Shown here piece after piece: positions 54,682 through 61,885 of a DNA stretch of 64,000 nucleotides. Where the stretch lies: contig NZ_CANLDB010000001.1 of NCBI RefSeq assembly GCF_947489365.1, positions 496,001 to 560,000 on the forward strand. Reading direction: 5' to 3'. The notes beneath the pieces were generated by a model. The model was not told the DNA's origin and did not search any database. It saw only the letters and a list, made by a program, of their open reading frames with translations. Origin of the DNA: an uncultured Nocardioides sp. GTDB taxonomy: Bacteria; Actinomycetota; Actinomycetes; Propionibacteriales; Nocardioidaceae. Both the position numbers and the translations under genes were made by a program. Each line of letters starts with the position of its first letter. Position 1 is the first letter of the stretch.

Positions 54682-56192
54682 GCGAGCCCACGGTCCAGCA
54701 CCTCGTCGGCGGCGTCCGTCGTCCCGCGAGCGACGGCAGCACCCGCGAGATCCGCTGCCCCGCCGACTCCACCCTCGTCGCGGTCGTCGCCGAGGGCACC
54801 GCGGACGACGCCGCGGCCGCCGTCGAGGCCGCCCGCAGCGCGTTCGACAACACCCACTGGCCCTGGACGCCGACGCCCGAGCGCGCCGCGATCCTCACCC
54901 GGGTGGCGGACCACCTCGAGCGCGATCTCGAGACCGTCGCCCGTCTCGAGGCACTCGACACGGGCAAGCGCATCGTCGAGGCCCGCGTCGACATGGCGGA
55001 CGTCGTCTCGGTGTTCCGTCACTACGCCGCCGTCGGGCAGACCGAGGCGGGTCGCGTCGTCGACACCGGCGTCCCCGACATCTCCAGCCGCGTCGTCACC
55101 GAGCCCGTCGGGGTCTGCTCGCTCATCACGCCGTGGAACTTCCCGCTGCTCCAGACCTCCTGGAAGGTCGCGCCCGCGCTCGTCGCCGGCAACACCTTCG
55201 TGCTGAAGCCGAGCGAGCTGACGCCGTCCACCGCGTCGTGGCTGATGGACGCCCTCGCCGGGGCCGGCCTGCCCGACGGCGTCGGCAACCTCGTCCTCGG
55301 CGCCGGCGACCGCGTCGGACCCACGCTCACCGAGCACCCCGGCGTCGACCTCGTCTCCTTCACCGGCGGCGTCGTCACGGGCCGCCGGATCATGGCGGCC
55401 GCCGCGCCGACCGTGAAGAAGATCGCCCTCGAGCTCGGCGGCAAGAACCCGAACGTCGTCTTCGCGGACGCCGACCTGGACGCCGCGCTCGACATGGCGC
55501 TCACCGCGGTGTTCCTCGACTCCGGCCAGGTCTGCTCCGCGGGCGCCCGGCTCGTGGTCGAGGAGTCGATCCACGACGAGTTCGTCGACGAGCTCGTCCG
55601 CCGCGCCGGCCAGATCCGCCTCGGCGGGCCGTACGACCGCGAGGCCGAGACCGGCCCGCTCATCAGCGCCGCCCACCGCGACAAGGTCGAGGCGTACGTC
55701 GCCGCCGGCGTCGCCGAGGGCGCCGTCCTCCGGGTCGGCGGGGAGCGTCCGACGGGGGAGTCCTACGACGACGGCTGGTTCTACCCGCCGACGGTCCTCG
55801 ACGGCTGCTCCGCCGACATGTCGTGCGTGCAGGACGAGTCCTTCGGACCGGTGCTGACGGTCGAGACGTTCTCCGGCGCCGACCGCGACACCGCCGAGCA
55901 GGCCGCGGTCTCGATCGCGAACGACACCATCTACGGACTGGCCGGCGCGGTGTGGACGCAGGACGCCGGCCGCGCCGAGCGCGTCGCCGCCCGCCTGCGA
56001 CACGGCACGATCTGGATCAACGACTACCACCCGTACGTGCCTGCGGCGGAGTGGGGCGGGTACAAGCAGTCAGGCATCGGCCGTGAGCTCGGCACGGCCG
56101 GCCTCGCGGAGTACCGCGAGACCAAGCACATCTGGCACCACACCCGGCCCGTGCCGCAGCAGTGGTTCGGCGGACAGGAGAAGAACGAGTGA
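54678..56192 (+). CDS. betB: betaine-aldehyde dehydrogenase-type aldehyde dehydrogenase
   Basis: 504 aa. Oxidises betaine aldehyde to glycine betaine. [31 protein letters not shown] (about 151-181), [12 protein letters not shown] (about 227-238), Glu in [10 protein letters not shown] (about 252-261) and Cys in [10 protein letters not shown] (about 283-292). It could act on another aldehyde, but 4-bp overlaps with both neighbours and the following GMC dehydrogenase and BCCT genes support the betaine role. Confidence 0.88.
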   Translation: MSEPTVQHLVGGVRRPASDGSTREIRCPADSTLVAVVAEGTADDAAAAVEAARSAFDNTHWPWTPTPERAAILTRVADHLERDLETVARLEALDTGKRIVEARVDMADVVSVFRHYAAVGQTEAGRVVDTGVPDISSRVVTEPVGVCSLITPWNFPLLQTSWKVAPALVAGNTFVLKPSELTPSTASWLMDALAGAGLPDGVGNLVLGAGDRVGPTLTEHPGVDLVSFTGGVVTGRRIMAAAAPTVKKIALELGGKNPNVVFADADLDAALDMALTAVFLDSGQVCSAGARLVVEESIHDEFVDELVRRAGQIRLGGPYDREAETGPLISAAHRDKVEAYVAAGVAEGAVLRVGGERPTGESYDDGWFYPPTVLDGCSADMSCVQDESFGPVLTVETFSGADRDTAEQAAVSIANDTIYGLAGAVWTQDAGRAERVAARLRHGTIWINDYHPYVPAAEWGGYKQSGIGRELGTAGLAEYRETKHIWHHTRPVPQQWFGGQEKNE

Positions 56193-57952
56193 GCGAGCGC
56201 TTCGACTACGTCATCGTCGGCGGGGGGTCCGCCGGCTGCGCGCTCGCGAACCGGCTGAGCTCCGATCCGTCCACGACGGTCCTGGTGCTCGAGGCGGGCC
56301 GCAGCGACAACCGGCTCGACCCGTTCATCCACATGCCCGCGGCGCTGCCGTACCCGATCGGCAACCGGCTCTACGACTGGAAGTACGACAGCGAGCCCGA
56401 GCCCCACATGGGCGGGCGCACCGTCTACCACGCGCGCGGCAAGGTGCTGGGCGGGTCGTCGTCCATCAACGGGATGATCTTCCAGCGCGGCAACCCGCTC
56501 GACTACGAGCGCTGGGCCGCCGACGCGGGCATGGAGTCGTGGGACTACGCCCACTGCCTGCCCTACTTCAAGCGCATGGAGTCGCGCCTGCTCGAGGACG
56601 GCACGTCCGGCGCCGACGCCTGGCGCGGCGGCTCCGGACCGCTCGTGACCGAGAAGGGCCCGGCCACCCGGGCGATCTTCGGGGCGTTCTTCGAGGCCGT
56701 GCAGCAGGCCGGCCACCCGCTGACCGACGACGTCAACGGCTACCGCCAGGAGGGCTTCGCGCCCTTCGACCGCAACGTCCACCGCGGCCGTCGGCTCTCC
56801 GCGGCCCGGGCGTACCTGCACCCGGTGCGACGCCGCAAGAACCTCGTCGTCCGCACCCTCGCGCAGGTCACCGCTCTCCGCACGACCGGCAGCGGCGACA
56901 CCACCCGCGTCACCGGCGTCGACTACCTCCGCGGCGCTGCCGGGCGGGGCGCGCGGCGCAGCGTGGACGCCGGGGAGGTCATCCTCTGCGGCGGCGCCAT
57001 CGGCTCGCCCCAGCTGCTGCAGCTCGCGGGCATCGGGCCGAGCGCCGTGCTCGGCGCGGCCGGCGTCCGCACGCTCGTCGACCTGTCCGGGGTGGGGGAG
57101 AACCTCCAGGACCACCTCGAGGTCTACATCCAGCACGCCGCCAAGCAGCCGGTGTCGATCGCGCCGTGGCTGGCCCACCAGCACAAGCCCCGCATCGGTG
57201 CGGAGTGGCTGTTCCTGCGCAGCGGCGTGGGTGCCTCGAACCACTTCGAGGCCGGCGGGTTCATCCGGTCCAACGACCGGGTCGCCTACCCGAACCTGAT
57301 GTTCCACTTCCTGCCCATCGCCATCCGGTACGACGGCTCGCGGCCCGCCGAGAGCCCCGAGCCGGGCGGGCACGGCTACCAGGTCCACATCGGGCCGATG
57401 TACTCCGACGTCCGGGGCCACCTGCGCATCCGGTCGAGCGACCCGATGCAGCACCCGGCCCTGCAGTTCAACTACCTCTCGACCGAGACCGACCGGCGCG
57501 AGTGGATCGAGATGGTCCGCGCGGCCCGCACCATCCTCGAGCAGCCGGCGTTCGCGGCGTTCAGCGCCGGCGAGATCTCGCCCGGCCCCTCGGTGGAGAC
57601 CGACCAGGAGATCCTCGACTGGGTCGCGAAGGACGCCGAGACCGCCCTGCACCCCTCCTGCACGGCGGCGATGGGCACGGGCCCGCAGTCGGTGGTCGAC
57701 CCGCTGACGATGAAGGTGCACGGGGTCGAGGGCGTCCGGGTCGTCGACGCGTCGGTGATGCCGTACGTGACGAACGGCAACATCTACGCCCCGGTGATGA
57801 TGCTGGCCGAGAAGGCGGCCGACCTGATCGCCGGCAACACCCCGCTGCCCGCTCTCGACGTCCCCTTCTACCGCCACGGCGCCGGCATGCCCCTGTGGCC
57901 CGAGGGCGACCCCCGCAACAACGAGGCCGTCCCGGGCACCGTCCACGGCTGA
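56189..57952 (+). CDS. betA: choline dehydrogenase-like GMC oxidoreductase
   Basis: 587 aa. FAD-binding [31 protein letters not shown] (6-36), GMC signature [29 protein letters not shown] (about 81-109), [22 protein letters not shown] (about 263-284) and C-terminal catalytic His in [10 protein letters not shown] with [19 protein letters not shown]. Oxidises choline to betaine aldehyde. GTG 56189 overlaps the betB stop; GGACAGGAG upstream is the ribosome site, so the in-frame GTG at 56162 is rejected. Confidence 0.88.
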   Translation: MSERFDYVIVGGGSAGCALANRLSSDPSTTVLVLEAGRSDNRLDPFIHMPAALPYPIGNRLYDWKYDSEPEPHMGGRTVYHARGKVLGGSSSINGMIFQRGNPLDYERWAADAGMESWDYAHCLPYFKRMESRLLEDGTSGADAWRGGSGPLVTEKGPATRAIFGAFFEAVQQAGHPLTDDVNGYRQEGFAPFDRNVHRGRRLSAARAYLHPVRRRKNLVVRTLAQVTALRTTGSGDTTRVTGVDYLRGAAGRGARRSVDAGEVILCGGAIGSPQLLQLAGIGPSAVLGAAGVRTLVDLSGVGENLQDHLEVYIQHAAKQPVSIAPWLAHQHKPRIGAEWLFLRSGVGASNHFEAGGFIRSNDRVAYPNLMFHFLPIAIRYDGSRPAESPEPGGHGYQVHIGPMYSDVRGHLRIRSSDPMQHPALQFNYLSTETDRREWIEMVRAARTILEQPAFAAFSAGEISPGPSVETDQEILDWVAKDAETALHPSCTAAMGTGPQSVVDPLTMKVHGVEGVRVVDASVMPYVTNGNIYAPVMMLAEKAADLIAGNTPLPALDVPFYRHGAGMPLWPEGDPRNNEAVPGTVHG

Positions 57953-57975
57953 CGCCGCCCGGACCACCCACCGCT

Positions 57976-58095
57976 GGTCTCGACGACGCGGCCTCGCTGC
58001 GCTCGGCTGCTGCTCGACCACCCACTGCTGGTCGAGCAGCACGCGAGCCCCTGGGCGAGCGCGCGTCGTCGAGACCCGGTGAGGCGTACGGCGGC
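57976..58095. repeat. palindromic element with terminal inverted repeats, copy 1
   Basis: Perfect 15-bp ends GGTCTCGACGACGCG (57976-57990) and CGCGTCGTCGAGACC (58062-58076) enclose an internal 12-bp hairpin GCTGCTCGACCA / TGGTCGAGCAGC. Total 101 bp, then a shared tail CGGTGAGGCGTACGGCGG. Same plan (ends plus internal hairpin) as the 18.45-kb element, with different sequence. Confidence 0.88.
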
Positions 58096-58144
58096 TTGTG
58101 CCGCGGATCGGCCGCGGTATGAGGGTGCGATCCACGGCACAAGG

Positions 58145-58264
58145 GGTCTCGACGACGCGGCCTCGCTGCACTCGGCTGCTGCTCGACCACCCACCGCTGC
58201 TCGAACAGCACGCGAGCCCCTGGGCGAGCGCGCGTCGTCGAGACCCGGTGAGGCGTACGGCGGC
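58145..58264. repeat. palindromic element with terminal inverted repeats, copy 2
   Basis: Same orientation and length as copy 1, 169 bp downstream: ends at 58145-58159 and 58231-58245, and the same 18-nt tail after it. A few substitutions, mainly in the inner hairpin (GAACAGC for GAGCAGC). Confidence 0.88.
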
Positions 58265-58303
58265 CTGGACCCGCGGCGCTGGCGGTCGGCTCTGGTGGTG
58301 CCG

Positions 58304-58347
58304 GGGTCTCGTGGCTCCTCGCCAGGGCTCGGAGCACCTCGACCTCC
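58304..58347 (-). repeat. remnant of the 18.45-kb element
   Basis: 44 nt in inverted orientation matching the right half of the guaB3-APC element: GGGTCTCGTGGCTCCTCGCC then GGGCTCGGAGCACCTCGACC. So the 501-bp betA-betT gap (57953-58453) holds three palindromic elements and no gene. Confidence 0.8.
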
Positions 58348-58453
58348 AGCGCGGGTGAAGGGTCACGGTTCGGGACAGCTCGGGCTCGGGACTAGGACCT
58401 GGGATCGATCCGCGCGATGATGCTGCCGCCCCCGACACAGGAGAACAGCGACG

Positions 58454-60520
58454 ATGACCGACCTCGCCAGCCCTCCCGCCAAGGAGACCCTCCCCGAGGG
58501 TCCCGGGGGAGACCCCACCGTCAAGTGGCCGGTCTTCGTGACGTCCGCGGCCATCACCCTCGCGGTGACCCTCTGGTGCGTCCTCGCGCCCGACCACGCC
58601 TACGCGACGCTCGGCTCGGTGGTGGGATGGGTCTCGACCTGGTTCGGGTGGTACTACATCGCGCTGACCACGGCCGTGCTGATCTTCGTCATCGGCCTCG
58701 GCGTCAGTCGCTACGGCTCGGTGCGGCTCGGGCCGGAGCACTCACGTCCGGAGTTCAGCACCGGCGCCTGGGCGGCGATGCTGTTCGCGGCGGGCATCGG
58801 CACCGACCTGATGTTCTACTCCGTCTACGAGCCGGTCACCCAGTACCTGACCCCGCCGTCTACGGCGACGGCCACGCCGGAGACCGTCGAGGCGGCGCGG
58901 GAGGCGACGGTCTGGACGCTCTTCCACTACGGGATCAGCGGCTGGGGGATGTACGCCCTGATGGGCATGGCCCTGGCCTACTTCTCCTACCGGCTTGGTC
59001 TGCCGCTGGCCGTGCGCTCCGCGCTCTACCCCCTGATCGGCCGCCGTGTGGACGGGCCGATCGGGCACGCGACCGACATCGCCGCCACCCTCGGGACCAT
59101 CTTCGGAGTCGCCACCTCGCTCGGCATCGGCGTCGTCAGCCTGAACGTCGGCCTGCAGCTGGTGTTCGGCCTGCCCCAGGGACTGGCCGTGCAGAGCGCG
59201 CTGATCGTCCTGGCCGTCGGCGTCGCCGCGTTCTCGGCGGTCAGCGGTGTCGACAAGGGCATCAAGCGGATCTCCCAGCTCAACGTCCTGCTCGCGATCC
59301 TGCTCGCGGTGTTCGTGCTGGTCACCGGAAAGACGGCCTACCTGCTCAACGCCACGGTGCTGAACGTCGGGGACTTCGTCCGACTGTTCCCGGACATGAC
59401 GATGCAGAACTTCGCCTACGAGGACACCGGCGACTGGATGAGCTTCTGGACCCTGTTCTTCTGGGCCTGGTGGATCGCGTGGGCCGCCTTCGTCGGGCTG
59501 TTCCTGGCGCGGATCTCGCGCGGTCGGACGATCCGCCAGTTCGTGGCGGGCACCATGATCCTGCCGTTCAGCTACATCGTCATGTGGGTGACCATCTTCG
59601 GCAACGCGGCCCTCGACGAGATCCGCAGCGGCAACGACGCCTTCACGGCGGTCGCGTCCGCAGCGACCGGGCCTGACCAGGGTCTGTGGGCGCTGCTGCA
59701 GGAGTACCCGGCGTTCCCCGTGGTGGCCTCACTGGCGATCCTGGTCGGCCTGCTGTTCTACGTCACGTCGGCCGACTCCGGCGCGCTCGTCATGGCGAAC
59801 CTGTCCTCGAACCTCCCGACCGCCGAGACGGACGGGAAGCCCTGGATGCGCATCTTCTGGGCCTCCGCCACCGGGGCGCTGACCCTGGCGATCCTGTCGG
59901 CCGGCAACATCTTCGCGCTCCAGTACGCCACCGTCATCGTCGGTCTGCCTTTCGCGTTCGTCATGATCGCGGTGATGTGGGGCTTGTGGCGTGCACTGAG
60001 TGTCGAGGGACGAGTGGTCGACAGTCGCGGCAGCGCCCTGAACAGCGCGCTGTCCGGGCGCAGCTGGAGCTCGACCGATCGTGGCCAGCACGTGCCGTGG
60101 CAGGCCCGCGTACGTCGGGCCATGAGCTTCCCCGACATCGACGACGCCGAGCGCTTCGTGTCCGACGTGGCCCGCCCGGGCCTCGAGGAGGTCGCCGGCG
60201 AGCTCCGGGAGCAGGGCGTGGCCGCCGAGGTGGAGTCCGGGACGCTCGACGACGAGCGTCCGGCGGTGCGACTGCTCGTGCCGGCGGGTGACCTGCTGCC
60301 CTTCGAGTACTCGCTGGTCCACACCACGGCCCCGGTCCCGGCCTACGGAGGTCGCGTGTCGCGGGGGACCGACGTCTACTCCCGGCTCGAGGTGCACCTG
60401 CGGGACGGCGGGCGGGGCTACGACGTGATGGGGTACACCAAGACCCAGCTCATCGACGACGTCCTGGACGCCTACGAGGCCCACCTCGAGTTCCTGCGGA
60501 TGCAGGCCGCCTCGGGCTGA
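58454..60520 (+). CDS. betT: BCCT family choline/betaine transporter with long C-terminal domain
   Basis: 688 aa, 12 membrane segments. GIGTDLMFYSVYEPVTQYL (about 115-133) is the BCCT substrate-site block and FFWAWWIAWAAFVGLFLARISRGRTIR (about 336-362) the family signature. After the last helix come about 165 soluble residues, as in the long BetT proteins where the C-terminus is involved in osmotic control. CAGGAG at 58438-58443 is the ribosome site. Brings in choline for BetA/BetB or takes up betaine directly. Confidence 0.92.
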   Translation: MTDLASPPAKETLPEGPGGDPTVKWPVFVTSAAITLAVTLWCVLAPDHAYATLGSVVGWVSTWFGWYYIALTTAVLIFVIGLGVSRYGSVRLGPEHSRPEFSTGAWAAMLFAAGIGTDLMFYSVYEPVTQYLTPPSTATATPETVEAAREATVWTLFHYGISGWGMYALMGMALAYFSYRLGLPLAVRSALYPLIGRRVDGPIGHATDIAATLGTIFGVATSLGIGVVSLNVGLQLVFGLPQGLAVQSALIVLAVGVAAFSAVSGVDKGIKRISQLNVLLAILLAVFVLVTGKTAYLLNATVLNVGDFVRLFPDMTMQNFAYEDTGDWMSFWTLFFWAWWIAWAAFVGLFLARISRGRTIRQFVAGTMILPFSYIVMWVTIFGNAALDEIRSGNDAFTAVASAATGPDQGLWALLQEYPAFPVVASLAILVGLLFYVTSADSGALVMANLSSNLPTAETDGKPWMRIFWASATGALTLAILSAGNIFALQYATVIVGLPFAFVMIAVMWGLWRALSVEGRVVDSRGSALNSALSGRSWSSTDRGQHVPWQARVRRAMSFPDIDDAERFVSDVARPGLEEVAGELREQGVAAEVESGTLDDERPAVRLLVPAGDLLPFEYSLVHTTAPVPAYGGRVSRGTDVYSRLEVHLRDGGRGYDVMGYTKTQLIDDVLDAYEAHLEFLRMQAASG

Positions 60521-60540
60521 GGTCGACCCGGCCGGGATCC

Positions 60541-61122
60541 CTAGAGCGTCAGACGGGCCTCCAGCGCCGGGCCGACGGCGTCCAGCGGCAGGTGGCCGTC
60601 ACCGACCAGGGCGGCGAGCCCGTGGACGGTGCCCCACAGCGCGTTCGCGAGCGCGGGCGCGTGCCCGACGTCGCGGCCGCGGGCGACGAGCAGGTCGACG
60701 ACGCACGCCGCCAGGAGCTCCTCGTTGCGGGTGATGAGGACCGCCCGCTCGGGGCTCGGGTCGCCGGGCGGGCACAGCTCGGGGTCGAAGACGAGCGCGA
60801 ACGCGTGGGGGTGCGCCGCGGCGTACCCGACGTAGGCCTCGCCCAGGGCGACCAGGCGTGCGTCCGGGTCGTCGTGCGCCGCGACCGCCGACTCCTGGGC
60901 GGCGAGGAAGTCACCCATGCACCGGTCCCCGGCCGCCTTCAGCAGGTCGCCGCGGTCGGAGAAGTGGTGGTACGGCGCCGCGTGGCTGACGCCGGCGGCC
61001 CGTGCGACCTCGCGCAGGCTCAGGCGGGCGGGGGAGTGCTCCTCCACGAGTGCCACCGCCGCGTCGACGAGCGCGCCGCGGAGGTCGCCGTGGTGATAGC
61101 TCGTCGACGGGGATCTTGACAC
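60541..61122 (-). CDS. TetR family transcriptional regulator
   Basis: 193 aa. HTH at about 36-57 (SLREVARAAGVSHAAPYHHFSDRGDLLKAAG); the C-terminal part is the WHG-type ligand/dimer domain (ANALWGTVHGLAALVGDGHLPLD). GTG 61122 lies inside the left arm of its own operator, and TACGAT (61135-61130 on the minus strand) is 7 nt upstream, so the mRNA is probably leaderless. Divergent from the flavodoxin-fold oxidoreductase, which it most likely represses together with itself. Confidence 0.92.
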   Translation of the reverse strand: MSRSPSTSYHHGDLRGALVDAAVALVEEHSPARLSLREVARAAGVSHAAPYHHFSDRGDLLKAAGDRCMGDFLAAQESAVAAHDDPDARLVALGEAYVGYAAAHPHAFALVFDPELCPPGDPSPERAVLITRNEELLAACVVDLLVARGRDVGHAPALANALWGTVHGLAALVGDGHLPLDAVGPALEARLTL

Positions 61123-61174
61123 GAGAAAGATCGTACCCGACGCTGGGTGCGTCCTGATCTTTACAGTGTCAAGA
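61114..61174. promoter_or_regulatory. divergent promoter region with paired TetR-type operators
   Basis: TTGACAC-GAG-AAAGATC (61116-61132) and GATCTTT-ACA-GTGTCAA (61156-61172) are the same 17-nt site in opposite orientations, 23 bp apart. The plus-strand -10 is probably TACAGT (61162-61167) and the minus-strand -10 TACGAT (61135-61130); each overlaps or touches an operator arm. Confidence 0.75.
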
Positions 61175-61186
61175 AAGGCTCACCCC

Positions 61187-61831
61187 ATGTCCCGGATCCT
61201 CGTCGTCGACGGCCACCCCGGCCGCGACTCCCTCTGCGCCTCCCTCGCCCACCGCTACGCCGACGCCGCCCGCGCGGCCGGCGCCGACGTCACGCTGCTC
61301 CCGCTGCGCGACCTCGCCTTCGACCCCGACCTCCACACCGGCCGACGCGGCGAGCAGCGGCTGGAGCCCGACCTCGTCCGCGCCCAGCACGCCCTCGTCG
61401 ACGCCGACCACGTCGTCGTGGTCGCGCCCGTGTGGTGGGGCTCGGTCCCGGCGCTGCTCAAGGGCTTCCTTGACCGCACCCTGGAGAGCGGCTGGGCCTA
61501 CCGCTACCGCGACAACGGGCTCCCGCAGGGCCTGCTCGCGGGTCGGACGGCGCGCGTCGTGGTCACCACCGACTCGCCCGGGTGGTGGTTGCGGCTGCTG
61601 ATGGGGGACTCGACGGTCCGCCAGCTCGTCCGCAGCACGCTGCGCTTCTGCGGCTTCCGGAAGGTCGCGGTGACCCGCATCGGCGCCGTCCACGGCAGCG
61701 ACGAGGCCCGCCGTGCCGCCTGGCTCGACGAGGTCGCCGAGCTGGGCCGGCGCGACGCCGCCCGGCCCGCGCGGGCCGACAAGGCACTGCCCGCCAAGCG
61801 TCCGCTGGAGGAGCCCGCGGCGGCCGCCTGA
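61187..61831 (+). CDS. NAD(P)H quinone reductase-like flavodoxin-fold protein
   Basis: 214 aa. RILVVDGHPGRDSLCASLAHRYADAARAAGADVTLLPLRDLAFDPDL is the flavin-binding start and VVVVAPVWWGSVPALLKGFLDRTLESGWAYRYRD (about 80-113) the substrate/dimer region of the NQO/MdaB/KefF group. It reduces quinones or similar electrophiles using FMN or FAD. GAAAGG 7 nt upstream supports ATG 61187. Regulated by the divergent TetR gene. Confidence 0.88.
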   Translation: MSRILVVDGHPGRDSLCASLAHRYADAARAAGADVTLLPLRDLAFDPDLHTGRRGEQRLEPDLVRAQHALVDADHVVVVAPVWWGSVPALLKGFLDRTLESGWAYRYRDNGLPQGLLAGRTARVVVTTDSPGWWLRLLMGDSTVRQLVRSTLRFCGFRKVAVTRIGAVHGSDEARRAAWLDEVAELGRRDAARPARADKALPAKRPLEEPAAAA

Positions 61832-61870
61832 GCCGGGTCGAGCCGCGGCGAGGGTGTCGGCGGGCGGACG

Positions 61871-61876
61871 TAGGCT
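61871..61876 (+). promoter_or_regulatory. -10 element (TAGGCT) for pcrA
   Basis: TAGGCT ends 9 nt before ATG 61886, giving a leader of about 0-3 nt. Same hexamer as before guaB3. Confidence 0.45.
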
Positions 61877-61885
61877 GGGCGTCTC

